Shown: positions 18,190-26,150 of the stretch, piece after piece
Layout: each line of letters starts with the position of its first letter
Numbering within the stretch: position 1 is the first letter of the stretch
Assembly (NCBI GenBank): GCA_016185275.1
Contig: JACPNX010000011.1
Coordinates: 1 to 37,121 of the forward strand
Source: Actinomycetota bacterium
Lineage (GTDB): Bacteria; Actinomycetota; Acidimicrobiia; Acidimicrobiales; Iamiaceae
DNA length: 37,121 nt
Reading direction: 5' to 3'
Position numbers and translations under genes: made by a program
Notes under the pieces: model-generated
Seen by the model: only the letters and a program-made list of their open reading frames with translations
What the model was told of the DNA's origin: nothing
Databases searched by the model: none

Positions 18190-21100
18190 ATGTGCGGCAT
18201 CATCGCCGTCGCCCGCCGCCGCACCCGTCGCCAACCTCCTGCGCCGGGTGTGGTCCTGGCCCTCGTCGAGCCGGTCGCAGCCGTCCTCGACGGCGCGGCC
18301 GGCGCCGACGCGGGCTCGCTGGCCGCGCCGTTGCGCGAGGCGGCCACCGCGCTCGGCCGGGCCGACGCGCTGCTGCGGGGCAGTGCGGGAGTGCGGACCC
18401 TCGTCGGCGAACCGGCCCTGGCCGCCGCGCTCGACCGGCTGCTCACGGCCGTCCACGATCAGGTCGAGCGCATCGAGCAGCGCCTCGACCAGAACGGCGG
18501 GGCCGGCCTCACGCCCGGCGGCGAGGAGGACCTCAACGCCGCGCTGGTGAGCCTCGAGGACGCAGCCTGGGCGGTGCAGCGCGATCGACTCCCCACCGCC
18601 CGCGCCGTCGCCGACCTCGCGGGGCGGGACGCCTCGCCGTCGGCGCTCGAGGCCTTCACGTCGGTGCAGCTCGCACTGTCGGGCCTCGACCGCCTCGAGG
18701 TCCGCGGTCGCGACTCCGCGGGGCTCCACGTGCTCGTGCGCGGTCACGGCCTCGACCTCGGTTCGACGGCGCTGGCCGCGCTGGTGGAGGCGCGCAGCGC
18801 CGACCCGTTGTTCCGCTCCGGGTCGGTCCGTGTGGCCGACGGTGCGCTCGCCTTCGTGTACAAGGCCGCGGCCGAGATCGGCGAGCTCGGCGACAACACC
18901 CGCGTCCTGCGGGCGGCCCTGACCGGCGACGAGCTGCTCCACGCCGCGGTGGCCGCCGAGACGGCCGAGGTCACCGTGCTGGCCCACACGCGCTGGGCCA
19001 GCGTCGGCATCGTCAGCCAGCCCAACGCCCATCCCCTCGACGCCTGGGAGGTGGATCGGGCCGGCGGGCCGTACGTGGCCGCCGTGCTCAACGGCGACGT
19101 CGACAACTTCGCCGACCTCAAGGCGGCGGAGGGGCTGCGCATACCGCCGGAGATCACCACGGACGCCAAGGTGATCCCGACGCTCGTCGCCCGCCGGGCG
19201 GAGGCTGGCGACGAGCTGGACGAGGCCTTCAGGCGGACGTGCGCCGTCCTCGACGGCTCCGTCGCCATCGCCGCCTCCGCGGCCGGCGCACCGGGCGACG
19301 TGCTGCTCGCGCTGCGGGGGTCGGGCCAGGCCCTCTACGTCGGCCTGGCGGAGGACCTGTACCTCGTCGCCTCCGAGCCCTACGGGGTGGTCGAGGAGTG
19401 CGGGAGCTACCTGCGACTCGACGGCGAGACGCCGTCGGACGTGGCCAACCCCGCCGGCAGCCGGGGCCAGGTGGTGCACCTGCGCGGTGACCAGGCCGGC
19501 ACGGTGTCGGGGATCCGCCGGCTGTCCTACGACGGCACCGAGCTGCCCGTCGCGGGCGACGAGCTCGTCCCCGCCGAGATCACGACGCGGGACATCGACC
19601 GCGGCGACTTCCCCCACTTCCTGCTGAAGGAGATCACCGAATCACCGTCGTCGTTCCGCAAGACGCTGCGCGGCCGGATCGTCGACGACGGCGGGCGGCT
19701 GCGCGTGAGGCTCGGCACCGACACGCTTCCCGGGGCCGTCCGCGACGACCTCCGCTCGGGGCGCATCCGCACCATCGTGGTGATCGGCCAGGGCACGGCG
19801 GCCGTGGCCGGCTCGGCGTGTGCGCACGCCCTGTCCGAAGCCGTCGCCGCCACTCCGCTGCGGGTCGAGGCGCGCCTCGCGACCGAGCTGTCCGGCTTCG
19901 GGCTGCGCAGCGACATGGCCGACACGCTCGTGATCGCCGTGTCGCAGTCCGGCACGACGACGGACACGAACCGGACCGTGGATCTCGTGCGCTCCCGCGG
20001 TGCCCGCGTGGTCGCCATCGTCAACCGTCGTCGCAGCGACCTCGTCGATCGCTGCGACGGAGTCCTGTACACGTCCGACGGGCGCGACGTCGAGATGTCC
20101 GTCGCGTCCACCAAGGCCTTCTACGCGCAGGTCGCGGCCGGCTTCCTGCTGGCGTTCGCCATCGCCGAGCTGCTCGTGGACGACGACGCGGCGGCGCTCG
20201 CCCGTGGCGAGCTGCTGGGCGCGCTGCGCGAGCTGCCCCAGGCGATGGCCGCCGTGATCGAGCGGCGCCCCGTGATCGCAGAGGCGGCCGTCGAGCTGTG
20301 CCCGCCCCGCCGCCACTGGGCGGTGGTCGGCTCGGGCGTCGATCGCATCGCCGCCGAGGAGCTGCGCATCAAGCTGTCGGAGCTCTGCTACAAGGCCATC
20401 GCCTGCGACGCCACCGAGGACAAGAAGCACATCGATCTGTCGTCGGAACCGCTGATCGTCGTGTGCGCGACCGGCCTGACCGGCTCGACGGTCGACGACG
20501 TCGCCAAGGAGGTGGCGATCTACCGGGCCCACAAGGCCGCGCCGGTGGTCATCGCCACCGAGGGCGAGGACCGGTTCGACGCGGCCCTCCGCGTGATCCC
20601 CGTCCCGGCGGTGAACCCCGCGCTCGGCTTCGTGCTGTGCACCGTGGCCGGGCACCTGTTCGGCTACGAGGCGGCGCTCGCCATCGACGCGCTGGCGGTG
20701 CCGCTGCGCTTCGCCCGGTCGGCCGTCGAGGAGCGCGTCGGCAGCGGTGCGCCGGTCGACGACCACCTGCTCACCGGGCTCCAGCACCAGCTCCGCTCGC
20801 CGGGCAGCCGCTTCTTCGACGGCCTCCGGGCCGGCACGTACGACGGCGTGCTCGAGGCGTCGACCGCGGCCCGGCTGGCCTCGGTGCTCCGCTACGCCAT
20901 CGGTACGGTGCCGCTCGACCTCTACGAGGTCGAGCACGGGCGCCTGGCCAGCCCCGGCGTCATCGTCGAGGACCTCACCGCCGCGCTCACTTCGGCCATC
21001 GACGAGCTCACCCGCCCCGTCGACGCCATCAAGCACCAGGCGAAGACGGTCACCGTCGGCATCTCCCGGTCGGACGAGGGCCTGCTGCAGGTGCCCCTCG

Positions 21101-21642
21101 TGCGCGAGGCGCTCGACGCCGGCGCCCCGCGGGACCGTCTGGCCTACCGCTCGCTGCGGACGCTGGCCGGGCTCGACCCCGCGGTCGAATCGGTCATCGG
21201 CTACACGCGCTACCGCATCGAAGGGGAACCGGCCACGCCCGGCGTCACCATCCACGTGGTCGACCGGGGCGGCATCGCCCGCGACCTGCCACTGCGAACC
21301 GAACGCAACCCGATGTTGCGCGGCACCAAGCACCGCGTCGCGACCGAGCGCGAGGTGACCGTGGCGGTCGGCCGCAGCGACGGCCGGAGCGTGATCATCG
21401 TCCCTGAGGTCAAGGGCAACCGCTGCACCGGTCTGACGCTGCTCCACGGACGCTTCGCCGACCGCCTGCCGCCGTCCACGGCCCGGTCGGTCCTCGAGCA
21501 GTACCGCGGCCGGTACGCGGCGCTCAAGGACGCCGTGACCGAGACGGAACCGACCTTCCGCGACGACCTGCTCGGCGAGGTGCCGCTCATCGACCTGCTG
21601 ACCCAGCCCGTCTACGTGCTGGCCGAGCGCTGGCGGGCGTGA
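18190..21642 (+). CDS. Giant GlmS-like glutamine amidotransferase/SIS protein
   Basis: Encodes 1150 residues, versus about 610-625 for normal GlmS (glutamine:fructose-6-phosphate aminotransferase). It begins MCGIIAV with the Cys2 nucleophile. The rest of the glutaminase domain is spread out: RGRDSAG at 172-178, HTRWA at 266-270, NGDVDNF at 301-307, TTDAKVI at 323-329. An insert of about 145 residues follows the first strand. HFLLKEI (476-482) leads into SIS domain 1 (SQSGTT 585-590, VASTKAF 638-644) and SIS domain 2 (about 700-835, with Lys728, Glu731 and His747 aligning to E. coli Lys485, Glu488, His504). The Schiff-base lysine (E. coli Lys603) aligns to Arg833, and phosphate-binding Ser303 aligns to Ala537. 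A further ~310 residues follow that I do not recognise. Its position after glmM is the glmS slot of actinobacteria. Family membership is certain, the exact reaction is not. Confidence 0.85.
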   Translation: MCGIIAVARRRTRRQPPAPGVVLALVEPVAAVLDGAAGADAGSLAAPLREAATALGRADALLRGSAGVRTLVGEPALAAALDRLLTAVHDQVERIEQRLDQNGGAGLTPGGEEDLNAALVSLEDAAWAVQRDRLPTARAVADLAGRDASPSALEAFTSVQLALSGLDRLEVRGRDSAGLHVLVRGHGLDLGSTALAALVEARSADPLFRSGSVRVADGALAFVYKAAAEIGELGDNTRVLRAALTGDELLHAAVAAETAEVTVLAHTRWASVGIVSQPNAHPLDAWEVDRAGGPYVAAVLNGDVDNFADLKAAEGLRIPPEITTDAKVIPTLVARRAEAGDELDEAFRRTCAVLDGSVAIAASAAGAPGDVLLALRGSGQALYVGLAEDLYLVASEPYGVVEECGSYLRLDGETPSDVANPAGSRGQVVHLRGDQAGTVSGIRRLSYDGTELPVAGDELVPAEITTRDIDRGDFPHFLLKEITESPSSFRKTLRGRIVDDGGRLRVRLGTDTLPGAVRDDLRSGRIRTIVVIGQGTAAVAGSACAHALSEAVAATPLRVEARLATELSGFGLRSDMADTLVIAVSQSGTTTDTNRTVDLVRSRGARVVAIVNRRRSDLVDRCDGVLYTSDGRDVEMSVASTKAFYAQVAAGFLLAFAIAELLVDDDAAALARGELLGALRELPQAMAAVIERRPVIAEAAVELCPPRRHWAVVGSGVDRIAAEELRIKLSELCYKAIACDATEDKKHIDLSSEPLIVVCATGLTGSTVDDVAKEVAIYRAHKAAPVVIATEGEDRFDAALRVIPVPAVNPALGFVLCTVAGHLFGYEAALAIDALAVPLRFARSAVEERVGSGAPVDDHLLTGLQHQLRSPGSRFFDGLRAGTYDGVLEASTAARLASVLRYAIGTVPLDLYEVEHGRLASPGVIVEDLTAALTSAIDELTRPVDAIKHQAKTVTVGISRSDEGLLQVPLVREALDAGAPRDRLAYRSLRTLAGLDPAVESVIGYTRYRIEGEPATPGVTIHVVDRGGIARDLPLRTERNPMLRGTKHRVATEREVTVAVGRSDGRSVIIVPEVKGNRCTGLTLLHGRFADRLPPSTARSVLEQYRGRYAALKDAVTETEPTFRDDLLGEVPLIDLLTQPVYVLAERWRA

Positions 21643-22052
21643 GCGCGCCAGCGGGAGCCGGGGCCGGGGCCGGCGGAGGCGCGGCGGTGGTCGGCGTGGG
21701 GATCGACTCGGTGGAGGTCCCGAGGTTCCGTACGGTCGCCGCTCGCACGCCCGGCATCCTCGACCGGCTCTTCACCGACGCCGAGCGGGCGTACGCTGAG
21801 CGCCGCCGCGATCCCACCGAGCGCTTCGCGGCCCGCTTCGCCGCCCAGGAGGCCGCGATGAAGGCGATGGGCGTGGGCGTCGGGTCGTGCCGCTGGCGTG
21901 AGATCGAGGTGGTGCGGGCACCGTCGGGCGCACCGTCGCTGCGTCTGTCCGGACGGGCCCTCGAGATCGCGCTCGACCGCGGCATCTCCGCGTGGCGGCT
22001 CTCGCTGACTCACACCGCCACGGTGGCCGAAGCGGTTGCCATCGCGCTGTAG
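21639..22052 (+). CDS. acpS: Holo-[acyl-carrier-protein] synthase
   Basis: Encodes 137 residues. AcpS moves 4'-phosphopantetheine from CoA to acyl carrier protein. The magnesium-binding Asp23 in VGVGIDSVEVPRF and Glu71 with Lys75 in RFAAQEAAMKAMG are the family signature. The first 15 residues are a Gly/Ala-rich extension. GTG start overlapping the preceding stop (GTGA), so it is coupled to the GlmS-like gene. The glmS-acpS-nnr neighbourhood is common in actinobacteria. Confidence 0.93.
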   Translation: MSAPAGAGAGAGGGAAVVGVGIDSVEVPRFRTVAARTPGILDRLFTDAERAYAERRRDPTERFAARFAAQEAAMKAMGVGVGSCRWREIEVVRAPSGAPSLRLSGRALEIALDRGISAWRLSLTHTATVAEAVAIAL

Positions 22053-22062
22053 CGACCGGCCG

Positions 22063-22995
22063 CTACTCCGGCCCGGAACGGAGCTCCGCGGCCAGCTCGA
22101 CCAGGAGCCGGGACCAGTGCACCAGTGGAAAGGCGTGGCTGGCGCCCGGCAGGACCTCGAGTTGGGCGGTCGCCAACCGGCCGGCCCACCAGCGACCGAA
22201 CGCCGGCGGGGCGACGGGGTCGTGCTCGCCGTACCAGAGCCGCACCGGCGCGCGTACCGCGGCGAGGTCCACGCCGGACCGGGACAGCGGGGTGGCCTGC
22301 GCGGCCAGGTCGGCGCGCAGGCCGGCCCGTCCCGTGCGCACCGCCTCGACCATCGCCGCCGCCAGCTGATCGACCGCGCCGGGCACGGCCTCCAGCTCGG
22401 CCCGGCGGCGCGCGTCGGCGGCTTCGAGGACCAGCTCGCGCGCGAGGTCGGTGTCGACCGGGTCGGGAACGAGGAACGGATCGACCTCGACCGCCAGCTG
22501 CTCGGGCGGCAGCTCGCGGGCCAGGTCGACGAAGCCGACCCGGGACGGATCAGCGGCCGCCCGCACCTCGGGGTCGGCGAACGCGTCGATGGGCACGAGG
22601 CCGGCGGCGATGCCGACCGCCGCCACCCGACCCGGCGCTGCCGCCGCCAGAGCCACCGCAGGCAGCGCCCCGGCCGACCAGGCGAGGACCGCGAACCGTT
22701 CGATGTCGAAGTGATCCGCGACTGCGAGGTGGTCCGCAGCCACCGACGCCACCGTGGCGGCGGGATCGACGTCGGACAGGCCGATGCCCGGCCGGTCGAC
22801 GGCGAGGAGCCGGACGCCCGCTCTCGATGCGACGCCATCGTCCGGGTGGCGGCCGAGCCGGGAATCGGGGGTCCCATGGACGAAGAGGACCGGGACCCCG
22901 CAGGGGTCGCCGACGTCGTCGACGGCGACGGCGCGGATCGGGGTCACGTCGATCCGCGCCGTCGCTTCGCCTGCCATCGCCCAAGGCTGCCCCAC
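22063..22995 (-). CDS. Alpha/beta hydrolase family protein
   Basis: Encodes 310 residues with an alpha/beta hydrolase fold. VPVLFVHGTPDSR (about 35-46) supplies the oxyanion HG. The nucleophile elbow is AWSAG with Ser107 (Ala replaces the first Gly of GxSxG). The acid Asp is in YGEHDPVAPP and the base His in PGASHAFPL near the C-terminus. Substrate unknown; esterase, lipase or haloalkane-type activity cannot be separated by sequence alone. It ends 11 bp from the convergent acpS and is downstream of two minus-strand genes with a 72-bp gap. A second ATG at 22977 is possible. Confidence 0.8.
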   Translation of the reverse strand: MGQPWAMAGEATARIDVTPIRAVAVDDVGDPCGVPVLFVHGTPDSRLGRHPDDGVASRAGVRLLAVDRPGIGLSDVDPAATVASVAADHLAVADHFDIERFAVLAWSAGALPAVALAAAAPGRVAAVGIAAGLVPIDAFADPEVRAAADPSRVGFVDLARELPPEQLAVEVDPFLVPDPVDTDLARELVLEAADARRRAELEAVPGAVDQLAAAMVEAVRTGRAGLRADLAAQATPLSRSGVDLAAVRAPVRLWYGEHDPVAPPAFGRWWAGRLATAQLEVLPGASHAFPLVHWSRLLVELAAELRSGPE

Positions 22996-23067
22996 GAGGC
23001 CGCCACCGCCGGCAACCGAGTGGGCGACGGCGCTACCTCGCTCCCCGGCGCCCCGACCCGGTACCGA

Positions 23068-23463
23068 TCAACGACAGGCGCGGGCCGCCTCCCCGTCCAC
23101 GGCGCGCGCCGTGAGCCGCGCGGCCGGGAAGTCACCTCGCCCGAGCTGGTCAGCCAACGCCAGCAGCGACGACCGCACTGCGGCCGGACCCTCCTTGGCC
23201 TCCTGCCGCGTGGCTCCCGCCTGCGCCCCGAGCAGCTGCGCCCGGAGGGTCGGAGGCTTCGTCTCCTCGGTGAGCCTCACCCGTGTGCCGAAGCTCTGGC
23301 TCCTCCACCGGGAGCAGAACGACCCGGACGGACCGATGTCGACGATGGACTTCGATGTGGGCGCGAGGGCAAGTTTGTAGACGGCGGCGCCTGCGGCGGC
23401 GAGGGCGATGACGGCGACGACGAGCCCGGCGACGACGGTTCTGCGCTTCGCCACGCCGTTCAC
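23068..23463 (-). CDS. Hypothetical single-pass membrane protein
   Basis: Encodes 131 residues that I do not recognise. A short basic N-terminus (VNGVAKRR) is followed by one membrane helix (about 8-32, rich in Val and Ala). About 100 residues then probably lie outside the cell, with two cysteines (GSFCSRW and the penultimate ARACR). The GTG start overlaps the stop of the upstream gene by four bases (GTGA at 23460-23463 read on the minus strand), so the two are very likely made together. A second GTG nine bases in is possible. Confidence 0.6.
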   Translation of the reverse strand: MNGVAKRRTVVAGLVVAVIALAAAGAAVYKLALAPTSKSIVDIGPSGSFCSRWRSQSFGTRVRLTEETKPPTLRAQLLGAQAGATRQEAKEGPAAVRSSLLALADQLGRGDFPAARLTARAVDGEAARACR

Positions 23464-24047
23464 TCCCACGTGTGCTTGCCCGGGCGGCAGTCGCTGCTGT
23501 CGAACGTACGGTACGTCCAGTTCGTCTTGAGCCCGACGGCGCTCAGGGTGAGGCACCAGGCCACTTGCTGCTGGGCCTGGACGCTGCCTCGCACGGTGCC
23601 GAACGCGTCCCTGAAGTCGTGCACGATGGATGCGAAGACCGGATCGAAGCAATCTCCCGCACCTTCCCCGGGACACGTCGCCTCCGACCACACGACGCTG
23701 ACGACACCGCCGACGGTTGCCCGCTCGTGCAGCAGGCGCATCACGCATTCGTCGGCCTGGATGCCCGAGTGGTTGCCGTTGCACCTGAAGTTCCCCATCT
23801 GCGAGGCGAAGGCCTGGTTGTTGTACAGGAAGAGCCCCCGTGCGAGCGTCAGGTCGAAGCTCGGCTTCTGGCGGATCACCACGTCCACCCGGGGACCCCA
23901 GTGCACGAAGTACTGGTCGCCGGACGTCCAGGAGCACGAGCTGGCGACGACCGTGGCCAGTGCGGCGACGGCGATGGTCGTGCGCCGCCGACCATGGCCC
24001 GGGATGGGAGGGTTGGCGAGCGCGCCGGCTCGCCGGGACGGGGTCAT
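23460..24047 (-). CDS. Hypothetical exported protein, possible lipoprotein
   Basis: Encodes 195 residues, no family recognised. The N-terminus has an arginine cluster (HGRRRTTIAV) and a hydrophobic stretch ending ASSC, a loose lipobox with Cys38 as the possible lipid anchor. The mature part has six more cysteines (in FRCNG, ADECV, EATCP, GDCFD, AWCLT, SDCRP), enough for three disulfides, so it is probably extracytoplasmic. GGAGG lies eight bases before the ATG, and a good promoter sits upstream. It is coupled to the membrane protein gene that follows. Confidence 0.65.
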   Translation of the reverse strand: MTPSRRAGALANPPIPGHGRRRTTIAVAALATVVASSCSWTSGDQYFVHWGPRVDVVIRQKPSFDLTLARGLFLYNNQAFASQMGNFRCNGNHSGIQADECVMRLLHERATVGGVVSVVWSEATCPGEGAGDCFDPVFASIVHDFRDAFGTVRGSVQAQQQVAWCLTLSAVGLKTNWTYRTFDSSDCRPGKHTWE

Positions 24048-24096
24048 GGCGGTTGCCTCCTGAAGGTGTGGACGACGAGCGCGGGGAAGCGCTGCG

Positions 24097-24125
24097 AGCA
24101 TCACCCGTTCGCAGGCAACCGTCAA
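24097..24125 (-). promoter_or_regulatory. Candidate promoter for the exported/membrane protein pair
   Basis: Read on the minus strand, TTGACG (24125-24120) and GATGCT (24102-24097) are 17 bases apart, close to the sigma-70-type consensus. The predicted leader is about 40 nt. The intergenic region is divergent with nnr. On the plus strand TATCGT (24134-24139) is a weak -10 candidate for nnr. Confidence 0.5.
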
Positions 24126-24180
24126 CCCGTTTCTATCGTGGAGCGGTCGACACCCACGAACAGCGCGACCATTCGTCGCC

Positions 24181-25551
24181 GTGATCCCCGTGGTGACGCC
24201 GGAGGAGATGTCCGCCATCGACCGGGCGGCGCCCGAGCCGTTCGACGTGCTGGTCGAGCGGGCCGGTGCCGCGGTGGCGCGGGCGGCGCTGAAGCTGCTC
24301 GGTGGTGCATACGGGCGCCGAGTCGTGGTCGTGGCGGGCAAGGGCGGCAACGGGGCGGACGGCCGGGCCGCGGCCCGCCGGCTGGAGCGCCGTGGGGTCA
24401 GGTGCCTCGTCTTCGATGCCGCCGCCGTGGGGGACGGCTTGCCCGCCTGCGACCTGGTCGTCGACGCGGCGTACGGCACCGGCTTCCGGGGTGCGTGGCA
24501 GTGCCCCCGGCCGGCCGCGTCCACGCCGGTGCTCGCCGTCGACATTCCGTCCGCCGTGTCGGGGCTCACCGGCGTCGCGTCCGGGCGGCCACTCGCGGCG
24601 CACCGCACGGTCACGTTCGCGGCCCTCAAGCCCGGGCTGCTCCTCGGCGAGGGCGCCGACCTGGCGGGCGACGTGGAGGTGGCCGACATCGGCCTCGACG
24701 CATCGGCCGCCACCGCCGGGTTGGTCGGCGTCACGGACGTGGCCGGGTGGCTCCCCGACCCGCCCCGCTCGTCGCACAAGTGGAAGGCCGCGGTCTGGCT
24801 CGTCGCCGGGTCACCCGGCATGACGGGCGCCGCCCACCTCGCCGCCCGAGCCGCCTTCCGGGCGGGCGCGGGATACGTGCGGTTGTCGTCCCCCGGGGTG
24901 GCCGACGATCCTGGGCGCCCGGTCGAGGCGGTCGGCGTTGCCCTCCCGGGGAAGGGCTGGGCGGCCGACGTGGCCGAGGGCGCGGGACGCTTCGGTGCCG
25001 TGGCCGTCGGGCCCGGCCTCGGCCTCGGCGACGGGGTGCGCCACGACATCGCCGACCTCCTGCGCCGCCTGCCCGACACTCCGGTCGTGGTCGACGGCGA
25101 CGGCCTGAGCGCGCTCAGCCTGACCCCCGACCCGGCCGCGCTCCTGGCCGGGCGGGCCGCGCCGACGATCCTCACCCCCCACGACGGTGAGGCGGCGCGG
25201 CTCGGCGCCGACACCGACGACCCCGATCGGCTCGGTACGACGCGGGCGCTGGCGGCGCGGCTCGGCGCCATCGTGCTGCGCAAGGGGTCCACGACGATCG
25301 TCGCCGAGCCCGGGGGCCGGGCCTGGTTCTCGACGACCGGCGACGCCCGGCTCGCCACGGCCGGCACGGGCGACGTGCTCACCGGCGTGATCGCCGCACT
25401 CCTCGCCTCGGGGCTCCCCGGTCCCGAAGCGGCGGCGGCCGGAGCCTTCATCCACGGCCGGGCCGGCGCTCTAGGGTGGCCGCGCGGCCTGGTGGCCGGG
25501 GATCTCGTCGAGCTGCTGCCCGCCGTGCTCGCCGGCCTCCGGAGGGCCTGA
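24181..25551 (+). CDS. nnr: Bifunctional NAD(P)HX epimerase / ADP-dependent NAD(P)HX dehydratase
   Basis: Encodes 456 residues. The enzyme repairs hydrated NADH and NADPH. Residues 1 to about 200 form the YjeF_N epimerase: VVVAGKGGNGADGRAAAR (48-66), VDAAYGTGF, and AVDIPSAVSGLTG (DIPSG in most homologues, Ala here). Residues from about 205 form the carbohydrate-kinase-like dehydratase: GSPGMTGAAHLAARAAFRAG, VVVDGDGLSAL, ILTPHDGEAARL, and the catalytic AGTGDVLTGVIAALLA. Both halves look complete. GTG start. It lies between acpS-type and alr genes, as in Mycobacterium and Streptomyces. Confidence 0.93.
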   Translation: MIPVVTPEEMSAIDRAAPEPFDVLVERAGAAVARAALKLLGGAYGRRVVVVAGKGGNGADGRAAARRLERRGVRCLVFDAAAVGDGLPACDLVVDAAYGTGFRGAWQCPRPAASTPVLAVDIPSAVSGLTGVASGRPLAAHRTVTFAALKPGLLLGEGADLAGDVEVADIGLDASAATAGLVGVTDVAGWLPDPPRSSHKWKAAVWLVAGSPGMTGAAHLAARAAFRAGAGYVRLSSPGVADDPGRPVEAVGVALPGKGWAADVAEGAGRFGAVAVGPGLGLGDGVRHDIADLLRRLPDTPVVVDGDGLSALSLTPDPAALLAGRAAPTILTPHDGEAARLGADTDDPDRLGTTRALAARLGAIVLRKGSTTIVAEPGGRAWFSTTGDARLATAGTGDVLTGVIAALLASGLPGPEAAAAGAFIHGRAGALGWPRGLVAGDLVELLPAVLAGLRRA

Positions 25552-25573
25552 CCGGCCCCGTGCCGGCGGCGAG

Positions 25574-25620
25574 CCGCCCAGCCACCGCCCACGACCCGCT
25601 TCCCGCCCAGCCACCGCCCA
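25574..25620 (+). repeat. Short direct repeats before the CBS gene
   Basis: An 18-base unit, CCGCCCAGCCACCGCCCA, occurs exactly at 25574-25591 and 25603-25620 (period 29), with further partial copies of GCCACCG to about 25645. It fills most of the 110-bp gap between nnr and the CBS gene. Simple slippage-type repeat. Confidence 0.7.
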
Positions 25621-25661
25621 GCCACCGTTCGCCCGCCACCGCCCGCCGATCCGGAGCACCG

Positions 25662-26150
25662 ATGCCGCGCACCACACCCGTCGCCGAGGTGATGACCACC
25701 GACGTCCTGCGCTTCTCGCCGACCGACACGGTGCGCGACGCCATGCGGGCGATGGTCGAGGCGGACGTCGACGGCGCGCCCGTGACCGACGAGTCCGGAC
25801 GGGTCGTCGGGCTGCTGTCGACCGACGACCTGATCGTGCGGGAGAGCCGGCTGCACTTTCCGACGGTCATCGAGCTGCTGGGCGGCGTGATCGAGCTACC
25901 CGGCCAGGCCAAGCGGTTCGACGAGGAGATCCGCCGCGCCCTCGGATCGACCGTGGGCGACGTGATGTCGACCGAGGTGTCGACGGTGTCGCCGGACGAC
26001 ACGCTGGAGACCGCGGCGTCGCTCATGCACGACCGCCGCGCGTCGCGGCTGCCGGTGGTCCGCGCCGGTGTGCTCGTCGGCATCATCGGCCAGGGCGACG
26101 TCGTGCGGGCGATCCTGAGGGACGAGGCTTCAGAGGCCTCCGCCGAGTGA
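25662..26150 (+). CDS. CBS-domain pair protein
   Basis: Encodes 162 residues made of two CBS motifs: VAEVMTTDVLRFSPTDTVRDAMRAMVEADVDGAPVTD...VVGLLSTDDL (about 5-65) and VGDVMSTEVSTVSPDDTLETAASLMHDRRASRLPVV...LVGIIGQGDVV (about 98-155). Such pairs bind adenine nucleotides and act as energy or ligand sensors. The partner is unknown. Between the motifs is a spacer with LLGGVIELPGQAKRFDEEIR, common in stand-alone CBS proteins. ATG at 25662 with GGAG seven bases upstream is preferred to an upstream in-frame start inside nnr. Its stop overlaps the alr GTG (GTGA). Confidence 0.88.
   Translation: MPRTTPVAEVMTTDVLRFSPTDTVRDAMRAMVEADVDGAPVTDESGRVVGLLSTDDLIVRESRLHFPTVIELLGGVIELPGQAKRFDEEIRRALGSTVGDVMSTEVSTVSPDDTLETAASLMHDRRASRLPVVRAGVLVGIIGQGDVVRAILRDEASEASAE

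Noticed and set aside
25476..25661. Upstream GTG extending the CBS protein by 62 residues
   Set aside because: The extension runs through the end of nnr and a simple repeat, and homology starts at the ATG at 25662.
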